DNA of 64,000 nucleotides from Ancylostoma caninum (taxonomy: Eukaryota; Nematoda; Chromadorea; Rhabditida; Ancylostomatidae), in contig JBAJFG010000004.1 in assembly GCA_037903475.1 (NCBI GenBank), positions 1,240,001-1,304,000 of the forward strand, given 5' to 3'. Position 1 is the stretch's first letter; each line of letters opens with the position of its first letter. The notes under the pieces are model-generated. The model saw only the letters and a program-made list of their open reading frames with translations. It had not been told where the DNA came from and ran no database searches. Below are positions 10,831 through 22,800 of the stretch, in pieces. Both the position numbers and the translations under genes were made by a program.

Positions 10831-11446
10831 GAAAGTTTACCAAAGGGTATCGCTGGCACTGGAATTCATGGAAAAGGTGCAGCTGGAGACAAGATATCTG
10901 GGAGTACAACGAAAAGCTCATGGAAATGTTTCCGAGCCCATGAACGTACATAGTTCTTCATTCGTACACTTCCATAAAGGACAGGAGGGTTTAATTGCCC
11001 AAGTGTAGTCGGGGGATTGTCACCTCCTATGATAATGGTGCAGGAATCATCCAGGTGTAGTGCAAGATCACTGAACCTTTGGCCTGGTTTTGCAGTTGCA
11101 CAAAGACTTGAGCAATCGAAACACATTGTAGACAAACAAAAACTTGCAAAACAACGTTGGAAGGCGCGAAAAGCGCATTGGTTACCACAGGAAAGCTAAA
11201 CGCTCGTGTTTTGACAACAACAACTCTGCTACTGCTGCTAGCCATGCATAAAGAACGTCAACGACTAGCAAGAAGAGGACGACTAGCCGCGAATCAGGGC
11301 CAAATCAGGCATACGCACTGCTGAATACAGTAGCACATTGAGTAATTATCTAAAAACTCACCTAAAAACAAAGGTCTCAACAGTGCAAAAAGTTCTGAGC
11401 GCTGCGAAAAAGCGAACGCGGCGGCAGGACAAAAAAGTGCAAACGG

Positions 11447-11676
11447 TATAAAAGGCGCTGGGCACACGCGGCCGGTAATTGGCAGCGAGGGCGAGGGAAC
11501 TCTCAGATGGGGATTGCAGAAAACGTGAAATGGCGACGGAGAAGCGGATCGATACGCGGCCGGAGTTGAGGGAGCGGAAGCCGGAGGGCGTCGCTCGTCC
11601 GCCACCACTCTGGTTGTATAGCAATACAATAGCTGTGCTGGCAGCACCCCCCATTTTAAACTGCGAAATTAGCTGA
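11447..11676 (+). promoter_or_regulatory. Possible promoter and first exon: TATA box plus short ORF
   Basis: TATAAAA at 11447-11453 sits in a GC-rich island, flanked by GGTATAAAAGGCGC. An ORF with an ATG at 11530 follows (MATEKRIDTRPELRERKPEG, then VARPPPLW) before a possible GT donor at about 11611. Nothing downstream could be joined to it, and the ORF has no recognised family, so this may be chance in a GC-rich segment. Confidence 0.25.
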
Positions 11677-14600
11677 AAAGCCGAAAGAAAAAACTTTTGT
11701 ATGTGACAGCGGACGGGCTGGGACGAGCTTGCACTGCCAATTTCCTAATAATGAAACACAACGAGGAATTCAGAGTTTTATGAATTACGCTTAGGGCAGC
11801 ATAAGAACAGATCCAACCTGAATCACTAAAAATTTAGACACTGATCCGAGCGTTTGAATGCTCAAAGAGGAGGAAGCCCAGCGCTACAGACACTCTCACC
11901 TCGTTTCCAGAGCTCTACAGCGCTCTCTCTCTCTTTTCTCTGATTATCAAAATTTTCCTTTCGAACTTGTCTGGTCACATAAAGAACCTCTGTGTGTCCC
12001 AGAAGTCGGGGTCATTCAACCCGTCTGCCCTCAGCGCATTATGAGTATCCAGTCGAATGAGGCGGCAATTCTGTCCAACTAAAAAGGTTTTTATTTTGTT
12101 TCAAAAGCTGAGTGAGCATGGCAGGGTGAGGTGAGGATTGTGCATTTCAATTCCTGCGGGGTTGGACATTGTATTTGGGTCTTCGAGAATCCAACTCGAG
12201 TCTTTCCTGTTCGACGGGATTCTGACGTGAACCGGATCGGTTTTGATACCTTGGACAGAGACTGAGAAGAGGATATAGGCTTGACAATTTCTTCGAAGAA
12301 AGCACCATGAATCACTAGAGGAACTCTAAACATCGTGATTTCTATATTTAAGGGCTAGAGATTTCATCAATCCTCATCTCATTCGAATTACGTGCGCAAG
12401 ATGAAACCAGGGCTGGGGTTAATGGAAGCATAGCCGAGCGAAACTAGCTTACCAAACCAACATTCACCTGCATCTCCTAGCATCGCGTAGTCTACGCCAT
12501 AACCGATAACGCTAACCGTAGATTGCTTGTTGATGGTTCTCCGAATCCCAGCTCAACCTGCGAAGAAGTCGTGGGTGGGGGCGTATCAAACAGAGTTCCA
12601 GAGTACAATTAAAGTAATGTTACACAGTAAGGTGCAGATTTAAACACGTGACGCCATAAAACTACTGCGCTGGAGTACTTGTTGACACCAGGCATAAGCG
12701 GAAGTCAGATTCACAAATTTAGAACACGGAAGTCGGAAGTCGGAAGCTCAAAAAAAAAACGTCGGAAGTACGGAGAATCCTGTGTGTGTATTCATACACA
12801 TTCATATAGTGAGGACGCTTAGGGTTGGTGTAGACTATGTATTGTTAGACTAGCTGGCGTTCATTTTGATAATTCTATCTAATTACTTTCATAAATAGTT
12901 CTATGAATTCAGATATAAAGAATCAATGAAAAACAATGGATCGTTCAACGAAACCCAAGTGGTTGAGCAGGACTATAACAAATCCACCAGTTAATAAAAG
13001 TTCATAAGTTTGAAACAAAACCTCTTTAGAGTGAATACACCATGTTTTCTACAGATAAAAGTCCTATGTAGAAGAATGTTGAGTTTTATTGTCCAATTTT
13101 CGCATCGGACCCTCATTACAAGAGTGTTTTCTAGGAAATCATCTTGTTAAGTTTTGGTATCTTCTCAGCGGTACCCCGTGGAATACTTTGAAAGAGCTGA
13201 GGGTTGCCTGATTTTGGTTCGACCCCACGGCGTTTAGTTATTAAACACTATGCGTGAGAACGGACAACTTGAAATTTTTCACCGATTCTCTTAAAAAGTG
13301 CTGAATGTTGAACAGATCCTCTCTTGTTCCTAGCTAAATTTTGAGCAATGTGATTCTGTTAATGCATATACTGATTTGTAGTATCGAACCCTTAACAAAG
13401 ATGTAGCCATTAGAACAACATAATTTTATTTGCAAAAATTTCAGGGAAGAACCATAACGAAAGTTTTAGGCAAGAACTTGCTATCCTGTATGACATCCCA
13501 CTTAAGACAGCAAAACTTGTGTGGAAACAGTCCACGCTTAAGAAGCGTTACTTTTGCTTCGCGCCTGCCGTATTGTGCAGATAATGCTGGCTACATCTTG
13601 AAAAACTGCAATGAATCAGCGGCAATCTTGAGATAAAACGCAATTTGCATCAGTCCAAGACTTTCGAGAACTTTCGACTTTTTCCGCCGTTTTTTGGTAG
13701 TCGGAAGTCCAAAAAACATTGGATTATCTGAATTTGGATTTTCGCTCATCCCTGGTTCACACCCACCCTTGTTCGAAAGCAATTACTTTTCTCTGGACCA
13801 CTCCACAACAACACCAATCACTCTGAAAGCATTATTTTGCGCGTCGCTTCAACAAACCCAAGCGAACAGGTAGTCTTTGTTGAGCCTCTTTCTAGGGTCC
13901 AACTCTAAATTATAATGGCCTCCCATCTTCGCTATGTAGATTCCGAATTAGAGTTTCAGAAATCGGTGGTTCGGCGTTATAAAGCATTGGTGTGTTTCCT
14001 AATTAATTTGGAATTCGCCCAAATTATGCACAGAAGGGTAATGTTAGCTGTCGATAATAGTATTAATAACATAATAATAATTAGGAACAATAAAACAGTC
14101 TTCCGTTAAGAAACAAATAATGAAAAGAATTAAATATAATAATGCACAGTTCACCTGCATTAATATTCCCTGTGCACAATGAAAATATGCGAGCGAAGCG
14201 AACATCAAGAAAAGTCTGGTCGGCCGGCGTTAGCCAGACGGCCAGATTGCTACTGGTAATTAATAGTAACAATAGTAATGTTACTATGTGGAAAGAATAG
14301 AAATGTAATATGGTCTAAGATACACGTTAAATAAGTTTTCGCCAGCCATTTATATTATTGATGTAACTATTTGTTGATTTTTTAATTTGTAAGTGATACA
14401 GCACGCTCACCGTAACCAGCGAAATTGGTGTAACAATATAAAATGGCAGCCATGTTCAAATTCAGCACGTGAAATAACCCAGCTACGCAAGGTTTCGCAT
14501 GGTTGTGGTCTGGGAACACCAATTTTGACGTGGAATCCATCGGTGGATCTCTTGGTCCCTGGTGGTCACCAAGATGGGACCCCAGCCGCCGGTCCCATTG

Positions 14601-14919
14601 TCGTCAATGTGCTCTCACACAATTACAATATTCAGAAGCTCCTAATCAGAATGTTCTAAGTGATTGCGAGCAAAACTGCCAAAGAACGGTTTTCTAGCCC
14701 AACTCTTGGTAAGGGTTGTGGGCGGGACCAAGGCAGGACTGCCGACTTTCTGCACCACACTGTCGCTCTGTGTTCATACATAGAGTGCACCCTCTATCCT
14801 GTTAGAGAGTGGATTATGAGGAATCCTCGCAAAGAGTACAAATCTCCTCGGGAAGTGCGCTACTGGAAGTACACTACTCTGAAACGTCGCCCTCTCGTCT
14901 TGGTCCCGCCCGAGGGTCA

Positions 14920-16650
14920 AGCCTACGATGGTAATATGTATACTGAGGGGGCTCGCCTCGGGGTTAGAAGGGGGGGGGTCGCCTGAGGAGGATAACAGCA
15001 AGGTGGGGAAGTCCGAACATGCAACGGTCGACATGTCTCCCCAATGTAGATCACGTGGTAGAATTGGCATTCAATTTGGTAAATCACTCCCGTTTTGGTG
15101 CAGTCACTAGTTTTACCGTACGGACAAGTAACGTATTGTTCTGTTGGACATGTTATGTCGTAGTGTCTATTCCGGACCAATTGTTTTCTGATGTTGTCGT
15201 TAGGGATGTTGAGCAAAACGACGTCGTCTTGTAATTGAGCCCGGATAAGACACTGTTTTATAGCATTGCTTATCCTATTAGAGATAAATGGAATGCACAG
15301 TGCAAGTTTTTTTACCGATTGCGTGATTTCCGCCTTCATTGCGAGGTCTGTTATTTCGGTGTTCTCGTAATATGTAACCATTTTCGCGCACTACGCGCAA
15401 CGCCAGGTATCTGGATTCGCGGCATTCTGCTTCTCCACTACAAACCCTGGTTGCTGTTTTGAACATATTACGAATCACAGCACGCTTAACAGTGGTGGGA
15501 TGCCGACCTTGCGTGTATGATGTTCTTAGAACTCTCCTTGCGGTACCACTTCACTTGAATCATGGCATTTTTTCAATTTCAGCTGTGTGTTCAGGAATGG
15601 TAACCAACCTTGACGAGGAGTTTCTCTTGTGAGCTTTATGTACTGTGACTGCTGATTGAGTATTCAAAAACACTCATCCATCTCTGATTGTGTAGATGTG
15701 ATCACACAGCAGTCATCGACGTAACGACAGTACAAGAGAGGTTGTCGCAAAAATACTCGTTCTTCTATTTTGGTCACAAGCAGATAGCGAGTGCCGGTAC
15801 TAACTTCTTTCCCATTGTAAGCCCTCTAATCTGGGAGAAATATCTCCCAGAACACCTGAAAACGTTACAACTAAGGCATTCCTTGACGAATGTCATGATT
15901 CGTGCTCTACTAAGGCCGTAGGTCTCAATTTCCTTGCCGTGTATTCCCATCGTTCTACGCTTGCAATGCGTCACTGATTGAGATGTTGGTGTAGAGAGAT
16001 GTCACGTCAAATGACTCAATCACACAGCCTTGATTGAAATCAGTTTTGTGCAAATGGTCAAGGAAGTGCTTAGTGTTTTTTAAATGGGAAGGGATCTTGC
16101 TGAGGAGCTGGCTCACAATTTTATTGAGAAACCATGAGATCTTATCAGTTGGTCCACCCACACAGCTTACAATCGGTCAAATTTTATATTTGCTAACTGG
16201 CAGAGGATTCGGTGTTGGGTCCCGAGAGTTTATGTGTGTTTTGAGGCTGTAAAAGACGGGGCAGTTTGGATGTTCAACTTTAAGCCTACTTGGGAAACTA
16301 TCATTGAGACCCGCAGCTTTACCCGTTACCATCCAGATATGATTTAGCCGTTTGTACTGAGCAACGAATCCGCTCTGTGTGGTGTTTCGGTAAATCGTAC
16401 AATCTGTAAGGTGGTGTTCAGTAATTTCGCGATCAAGGGCCTGTGGCATAACCACGAATTCGCTCCCTTTATCGCTCACCGAAAGCCGTATCATACCACA
16501 GTTGATGAGTTCTCGTATTTCCCTGAATCCTTGCCAATGATCATATATCAAATTGGAATGACGATGCCACCTGCTTCCAGTTAGGACTGAAAGGACACCT
16601 GATGATAATATTCGAAATTTGATATCGGCATCAGGGCAAGGTTCAGGTTC
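14920..16650 (-). mobile_element. Penelope-like retroelement, degenerate, with reverse transcriptase and GIY-YIG endonuclease
   Basis: Read on the - strand. From ~16650 the N-terminal part of the reverse transcriptase runs to 16177 (SDKGSEFVVMPQALDREITE; then CPVFYSLKTHINSRDPTPNP). A TGA near 16176 interrupts an otherwise continuous frame that resumes with VGGPTDKISWFLNKIVSQ and FDVTSLYTNIS (16161-15955). A frameshift follows, then YFSQIRGLTMGKKLVPALAI, then the catalytic YVDD (15723-15712). The C-terminal linker has paired cysteines (ITCPTEQYVTCPYGKTSDC), followed by the GIY-YIG core GVIYQIECQFYHVIYIGETC (15090-15031). This order, reverse transcriptase then GIY-YIG, is diagnostic of endonuclease-bearing Penelope-like elements. 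Multiple stops and frameshifts make the copy inactive; ends not defined. Confidence 0.9.
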
Positions 16651-16726
16651 TTTGTAGAAGGAGCGCGGAAATGGAATCTATGGTCAGGGTCAAGCATGAC
16701 GATAGGAAAAACCGACCCTCAATACG

Positions 16727-16790
16727 ACCCCCCCCCCTATTCCTCGTCCAACCCCCACCTTTTCACGACTCCCCCCCCCCCCCCCGCTCT
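16727..16790. repeat. C-rich low-complexity tract
   Basis: Runs of 9 and 15-16 consecutive C with short interruptions. The complementary G-runs could form G-quadruplexes. It lies next to the start of the Penelope-like element. Confidence 0.8.
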
Positions 16791-16984
16791 CTGTCTCCAC
16801 ATGTTTTCTCTGTATACTGAGCAGTTTCAAGGAAGAAGACACAAACGAAACACTTTAAAAGCCCAAAATTGGATCTAAAACAATCTTGAAGTCGATATTC
16901 ATCCTTTCTAATCCGATCGAACCAGACAGCGAGCAAGAACGATCACTTCATGACGTGTCAAAACAGGATTGATTAACATGCGAG

Positions 16985-17042
16985 AAGTTGGTTTCAGCGT
17001 TGGCATTTGCGCGCTCACGGGTTCGATTCCCGGCGCCTCCAA
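16985..17042 (+). pseudogene. tRNA-like 3' half (possible tRNA-Ala-derived fragment)
   Basis: The stretch CGGGTTCGATTCCCG forms a T-arm with the internal B-box GGTTCGATTCC, followed by GCGCCTCC and A as an acceptor 3' strand. No matching 5' acceptor strand (GGAGGC type) or A-box was found in the preceding 60 bases, so this is not a complete tRNA gene. A truncated tRNA or a tRNA-derived SINE tail is likely. The tRNA-Ala assignment rests only on general resemblance of the 3' end. Confidence 0.35.
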
Positions 17043-17469
17043 GAAATTTTTGCACGTATTGGAACCGCTTCAAGATTTAGTGTAGGGTGGAGAGGAGGGA
17101 AAGACTTAAAAATGAAGTGAGGGAAGCGAAATCGATCTACTACACATGCGAGAACTACTGGGGACGCCAGTTTGTGGAAAACTACGGTTACTTAGACCTC
17201 GTACTGAGGTTCTCTGACTCAAAATCAGCAGATGCTTTTCTAAGTGTCCATAGAGAAAGGTAAGCTCTATCTTTTGCCAGAGTTTCAATTTTCTAGACCT
17301 TCATATGCTTTTGGGAGCTCGATGGGAAATTTTTCAATTTTTCGGGTCTCCGAGGGGAAATTTCCCATGTGACTCACGCAAGCAGGAGCGATTATTGGGG
17401 AGCGATAATGGGAATGAAGAATCATTGCTTGCAGCTCTATTACGTCAAGGTAGTGAAACTTCGGTAAAA

Positions 17470-17926
17470 GGCATTGGGGATGTTCATCAAAACGAATCAA
17501 CAACATCATTTGCACAATGGGAGAAACACTCCTTAGAACTTCAAGACTGGGAGTTTGTGGGCCAAACAAGTTCTATTCCCTATCTAAACACCGAAAAAAG
17601 AACCGGAACAGCTCTAAGAGACGTTTTTGCCCTATTTTTGCACACGAAGTCATGTGCGCCTCCTTATAAATCTTATTTTCAGTATTCATTTGAGCAGATT
17701 GCTCGCTATGATATTCATTCAGTGAAGAAAACTGAATTTACTATCTTATACTAGTTCGATTTCTTCATGTGTTTTCTCACCGGTGGTAGGAGAATTCTTG
17801 AGATGTGGTGGTAATTTTGTAGATTGTGGAGTGAAAAAAACCGTATTTGGAAAAAGAACTGCGAACTCGTTTTCTAACGTAAGATATTAACCTTTCAGCG
17901 TGTCTCCGTAATTTTGGACCACTCCG
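17470..17926 (+). mobile_element. 3' half of a TA-flanked TIR element (same family as 57077-57992)
   Basis: Sequence and order match the distal half of the full element at 57077-57992, including CTCACCGGTGGTAGGAGA and the terminal GTAATTTTGGACCACTCCG, followed by TA at 17927-17928. The 5' part is missing or too divergent. No transposase frame recognised. Confidence 0.7.
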
Positions 17927-18199
17927 TAGTTTGACTGAAAATCAGCCCACATATGCCTAGTTTATTCAGCTGGAATACTCAACCCCACAATTACCAGGAA
18001 CACGCGCACCTGAGCAAGTGAACTAAAACAGATTAAAGGGAACTGAGATTTTGCATGAGTGAGTCGCTAAAAGAGCTCACACGAAAAGAAAGTTTTACCG
18101 CGGAATCACTCTTGAAATTTGTATACGAAAACGGAAGACAGAAACTGCAGATTACAATGATACCAGCCTGAGAGTGCGGCTAATGCAAATTACAAATTT

Positions 18200-18563
18200 C
18201 GGCGTTTCCCCACCAGATTTCGGTTCTCATAACCATGGCAGGTGGTCTTTCACAACACTTCAATGTTTTTCTGTTTCCCACACCTTGTACTCGACGTATT
18301 GGTAAATGACCCTTCTGCGAAATACTACACGTTGGTACAACATGTGCGTCTAGACTACACGAAAGATGTACAAATTGGGTGGTAGAATAAAGCGTGACTT
18401 ATGGTCTAGCCGCCCCTGAAAATAATAGTGTTGGGTATTGTTTTAGAAGAAGCTGTACAATCGATCAGATGAACAGCAAAAGATTGGATACAAAATGCCA
18501 AAACTCGAGACAAGTCCAAAAACTCGTATCGCGCACATGTCTCCGTAATTTTGGACCACCCTG
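18200..18563 (-). mobile_element. 5' half of the same TIR family, inverted
   Basis: Read on the - strand from 18563 this begins CAGGGTGGTCCAAAATTACG and follows the proximal half of the element at 57077, including TTTTGGCATTTTG, ATCCAATCTTTTG and GTGTGGGAAACAGAAAAACA. A TA dinucleotide at 18564-18565 is the expected flank. It faces the 3' half at 17470-17926, so the pair may be two truncated copies or one rearranged element. Confidence 0.7.
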
Positions 18564-19063
18564 TATTTTCCGCCTAAAACTGTATATTTCGTCCCTATAG
18601 CCATTCCACCAACTTGCAGTCCTTTGTATAGACCCATGCGCTTTTTCCTTATCTCTGCTTGAATTCGTGTAGGTTATTACGTTAGGAATAGGTTCCCCTC
18701 GTATCAGGGTGGTAAGTTTGAAATGCACGCTGAAGTTTCGACGTCTTTATAAATGTATTGCCGAACTACTCTTGCCTAACATTTGGTATTATCTGAAAGG
18801 GATTTTCATGGAGAACTTTTTGATACACAGATTTCCAAATGTTACTTCATTCCTGATTTTTAAAGAAATTTATAAGAAGAACGACCGAAAATTTCGAGTT
18901 TCCATCCCTTGTGTTTCATGTCGCTAAAGAAAGTAGGATTGCAGCGGAGCACCAGCACCAGTCATAAGAATTTAAGAGAATTTTTGCTGTGTTATCCAAC
19001 TAAAGCCATGCAACAATCGACTACTCGAAAATGGTCCCGAACTTGGGTAACTGAACCGAAACT

Positions 19064-19306
19064 GTGACCGTTAATGGATTCTTGAACCCCTGCCCTCCAT
19101 ACCTGGAATCAGAAGCCGAGCTTGCACCGCCAGATAGCACAGGGCTTGCGCCATCACGCGAGCACTTGCTTCCGTTGGTTTCCTTTCCATGGCAGAAACA
19201 TTCCAAAAGGGGAGTGGTCGCTCCGTTTGCGGAAGAAGTGAAAGGTTCAACAGTACAAGTCTTGGATAAAAGTTGGACTGAGGTGTTGTAACCTTGCTTT
19301 AATAAA
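19064..19306 (+). CDS. Possible short 3' exon with poly(A) signal
   Basis: A proline-rich frame (NPCPPYLESEAELAPPDSTG, later PFAEEVKGSTVQVLDKSW) ends at a TAA at 19289-19291, ten bases before AATAAA at 19301-19306. GC content is above the surroundings. No acceptor or upstream exon was found and no family recognised, so it may be a non-coding 3' end or chance. Confidence 0.2.
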
Positions 19307-19844
19307 ATATTTCATTCAATGCAAAAACGCGCATTTCAAATTTACCACCCTAATACATTGTCCCCACATGTAACCACATCTACTTTTATTGGGAACGTTG
19401 TACTTTAATATATTCGATAGACCTGTGACTCACAAATTAGAAATGTTGAATTTCATTTCTGCTCAAGACTAAACTAGCTAAGAAACAACAAAATCAACAA
19501 CAAGCCAAACGATGTGGAACGAAAACAATTAAATTGGGAAAACAGCCAACAATAACAAATAACAGAAGACGTTTCATTAGACAACTGGCACCACGCTATG
19601 CAGGAACGAGTAGTTACGAAATATGAAAAAGATGAAATGTCCCAGCTAGAAAGGGACAACCTTAAAAATTGTTCTAAAATTGTGGATCTGAAGAAGATCG
19701 TGATGCCGCAAAGAAATCCAAATCATCAAGCAAGAATGATATACACACTACTTACAAATCAGAATAATTACATACCTGAGGTGAACAAGTTCCAAAATCT
19801 CTGTTTGTTTTACTTTGAGGAACCAAACTCCAAATTTTACTTTA

Positions 19845-22800
19845 CTAGGTCTTTATAATAGCCTTTCTGGCTTTGTTCTTCTTCTTCTGCTTGCTCGCTA
19901 CTTCCGATACATCAGCAAACAATTTGATGTTCTGCGCCTCCTCCAGCTCCAACTGCAGCAGCTCCAGCGCAGCAAGATTGAATCCCGTAATATCCTGAAA
20001 ATTGTGGATGCGTTATGAGTGGTCCCACGTATCTGATACATAGGTGCAATTTTATAATGACCCTCCTCGCACTTGAATTTTAAGCCCAGCCTTTGTTTTT
20101 CATCCGGTTCTTTCTTTTCTGCAAGTTTCCAACTGTCCTAACAGATGAAGATTCCTGCCAATAAATCAAACCACTCATCCACAGATGTAAAAACAAAGTG
20201 GGTGAATCATGGCTTCCACCATCTGGTGCTATTAAGATCGGTGTTCAAACTCAAACATGCCGTACAAATTGAATGTTTCAGAAACCAAAAATTTCATTTA
20301 AAGCACTCACACGAACGTCAGTGATTCCTCCAGGCATTTCCGTGCTAATTTTCTCTATCACTGGCAGCATCTCTGTGGAATTGATGATATGGCTCTGATG
20401 TACCCTAGAAAATTACGGTATCACCTATTTTGAAAGATAAAATCCATCGCTGTCAATACCTTATCAAGAAAATTGCTATTCGTACAGCAAATTCCACTCT
20501 ATAATGCTGTTGTACGCAAGAAGAGAGTGCTGAAAGGATGTCAGGAACGTAGCTCAGGGGAACCATGAGCAGCGAACGCTCAAGATTGCTGAAAATGCAG
20601 AATCAACGTCTTCACTTCATAGCAGCAAAGAAGATGTGACGTGCGCACCTTGGCCTACATCGTGATACTACATCGATAATGAAATGGTCGTACGACTTGC
20701 TGTTATATGCTCCAACAAGAGGATGTGGTTTATGCTAAATGGAACCTTAACTTCACACTGGCTGATACAACTAACCAAGGTAGTTCTGAATACGCTAACA
20801 GACCTCAGGATTCTCCTTTGCCTGCACTTTCTCATTACGTACGATGTCGACTGCTTCGATAATATTTTCGGCCTGAAATTCATAAGAAAAACTCCCAGAA
20901 CAAGCAAACAGGAAGTGCCGTGGCAAGAAAAGTTTTCTAAGAACAAAAATGGTACGAAAAAATAAGAAGCTCAACGCTTTCTATGAATAAATTACCGAAA
21001 CTACACTCTGCGTATTCTTTACCGCTGCAAGGCTAGCCTCCGGATCAATCACCTCACCAGAAACTATGTCCTCTTCTTCAACTAGACGAGCCTCATAGTC
21101 CTTTTCCCTAAAAAAGACAGATTTTCCAAAAAAAAAAAGAGTGACAACGGAGAATATTGGATAAATGGTAGCTGTGAAGCTAGTGTGTTCACAGCAGAAC
21201 AAAGATTGCTGATCTCACCTTTCCATTTCCTCCTCCTCTTGCACAACAATGATTTCCTCCGTCAATTCCCAACATCGAAGAGACTTGTCATGCGATGCAG
21301 AGAACTAAAACGATTGAGGTGGAGCAGCAGTATGTCCACCGCATATTTGCCAAGTGAAGTTGAAAAAAGAAACAAAGACAATACAGAAGGAAAAGTGCGT
21401 TTCACATACCAATGAACTGCCGTTACTTGTTTGAGCGAGAGCGCGAACCTCCGCTGAGTGTCGGTCCAAAGTCTGAAAACTAGCAAAAAGCTTGTATTGG
21501 ACTCCCGTAGCAATCAAGATCATAAAAGCAGTGCCCCACCACATTTCCGTGTCTGAGCTATTAGCAGATTCTGGATCTCTTCGACACAAGAAATACAGCA
21601 GTACACATAAAATCTTTGAAAAAAGCCCTCAGCTCCGCTTTGTGAGCTGAAGTCTGTAACTGCTTGCTTAACCGAATTGATTTTTGAAGTTGATCCTATT
21701 GATCGGACACTCTTAGACTTGTTAGCCAACGCTGCAGCTAGAGCGGGCAGCCAGCACGCAAGACCGCTCCTCCCGAATCGTCCAGAAATCTGCACTTCGG
21801 GCCCTCCCGAAAGCGGGATTTCCGCCACTTGTGCCTGTTTGCGTATATTACTTGGCTCACTACGGCGAGAACGTCTGTGATCTATTGATATATCCAGCAT
21901 GCAAAACGAAGTGAAACGCTGCCTTATGCTGTTGAATGGACGCGTGTTCAAACAAGATAACAGAAGACCGAACCTGTACGCAACACAATTTCTGTGCATC
22001 CCATTGTTTGATCTTGCCATCTCTTCCTGCCGACCAAACTAGGATTTCTTCAGATGGTGAAAAGAGCACCGCCGACACTCTGGAAAATCATGCGTTGATT
22101 TTATGAAACAGTTAAAAAAAGTTCCGAACCTATCCCACATTTCTGGTCAATAACATACTCCAAAGCACTATTGCTGATCAGGAAATGAAGAACAGACAAA
22201 GAGAGTTGTCGTGCGGATTAGAAAAAATCAGAAAAAAAGTTGTTTGACATAAACGTACACATCGTCGTGCGCATGGAAGGATTTATGGCAGTCACCAAAA
22301 TCCAATCCCCAAATTTTAATAGATTTGTCTGCTGATCCGGTCACAGCGAGTTTGCTGTTCTGAAACAAAAACAGGCTTAACAAACCACGTTGTCAGCAAG
22401 TAGCCAAACTGCCTACAAACAACCGAGAAAGCTTACCGGGCTGACAGTGACGCAAGTTACTGGAAGTGAGTGACCGTAAAGTGAAATGAAGAACTTTAGC
22501 GTGTCGAAGAAATACACACCCACAGTATTGTCCAGCATGCCAATTAGAACGAACTAAAAACTCTTTTTGAAACTGCTCCAGAATTGCACTTTAACGATAG
22601 TAATATCGAAGTGAACCTTGCCATCAGGGGAGACAGTGCAACAAAGAGCCTCATCTGGCAGCTCAAGTATTCGTGTTTCCCGGATAGATAGACGTTTACT
22701 TCAAATAAGGTAATCAAGACATTCAGAAATCTGAAAGGAGAAAAAAGATCACTCACTGTGTACCTTCGGAAACCACCTCATATGACCAGAATTTAGCCTT

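Larger units (their letters stand above)
10349..14700. other. Long stretch without a resolved gene
   Basis: Contains a TTCGAA-rich block (10675-10830), an SL1-like 21-mer (10988-11008), a GC-rich island with a TATA box (11400-11680) and a GGAAGTC-type short repeat near 12720-12770. No long or conserved coding frame was seen on either strand. A segment at 14187-14250 recurs inverted at 51325-51390. Confidence 0.4.

Noticed and set aside
14393..14986. ORFs at 14393-14986 (+) considered as a gene
   Set aside because: Parts recur at 60270-60545 as a dispersed repeat and no conserved domain is seen.
16985..17042. Complete tRNA gene
   Set aside because: Only the T-arm and 3' acceptor strand are present; no D-arm or complementary 5' strand.
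21520..22020. 166-codon - strand ORF in the wdr-3 locus
   Set aside because: Only its first part (to 21974) is a wdr-3 exon; the rest is intron that happens to be open.
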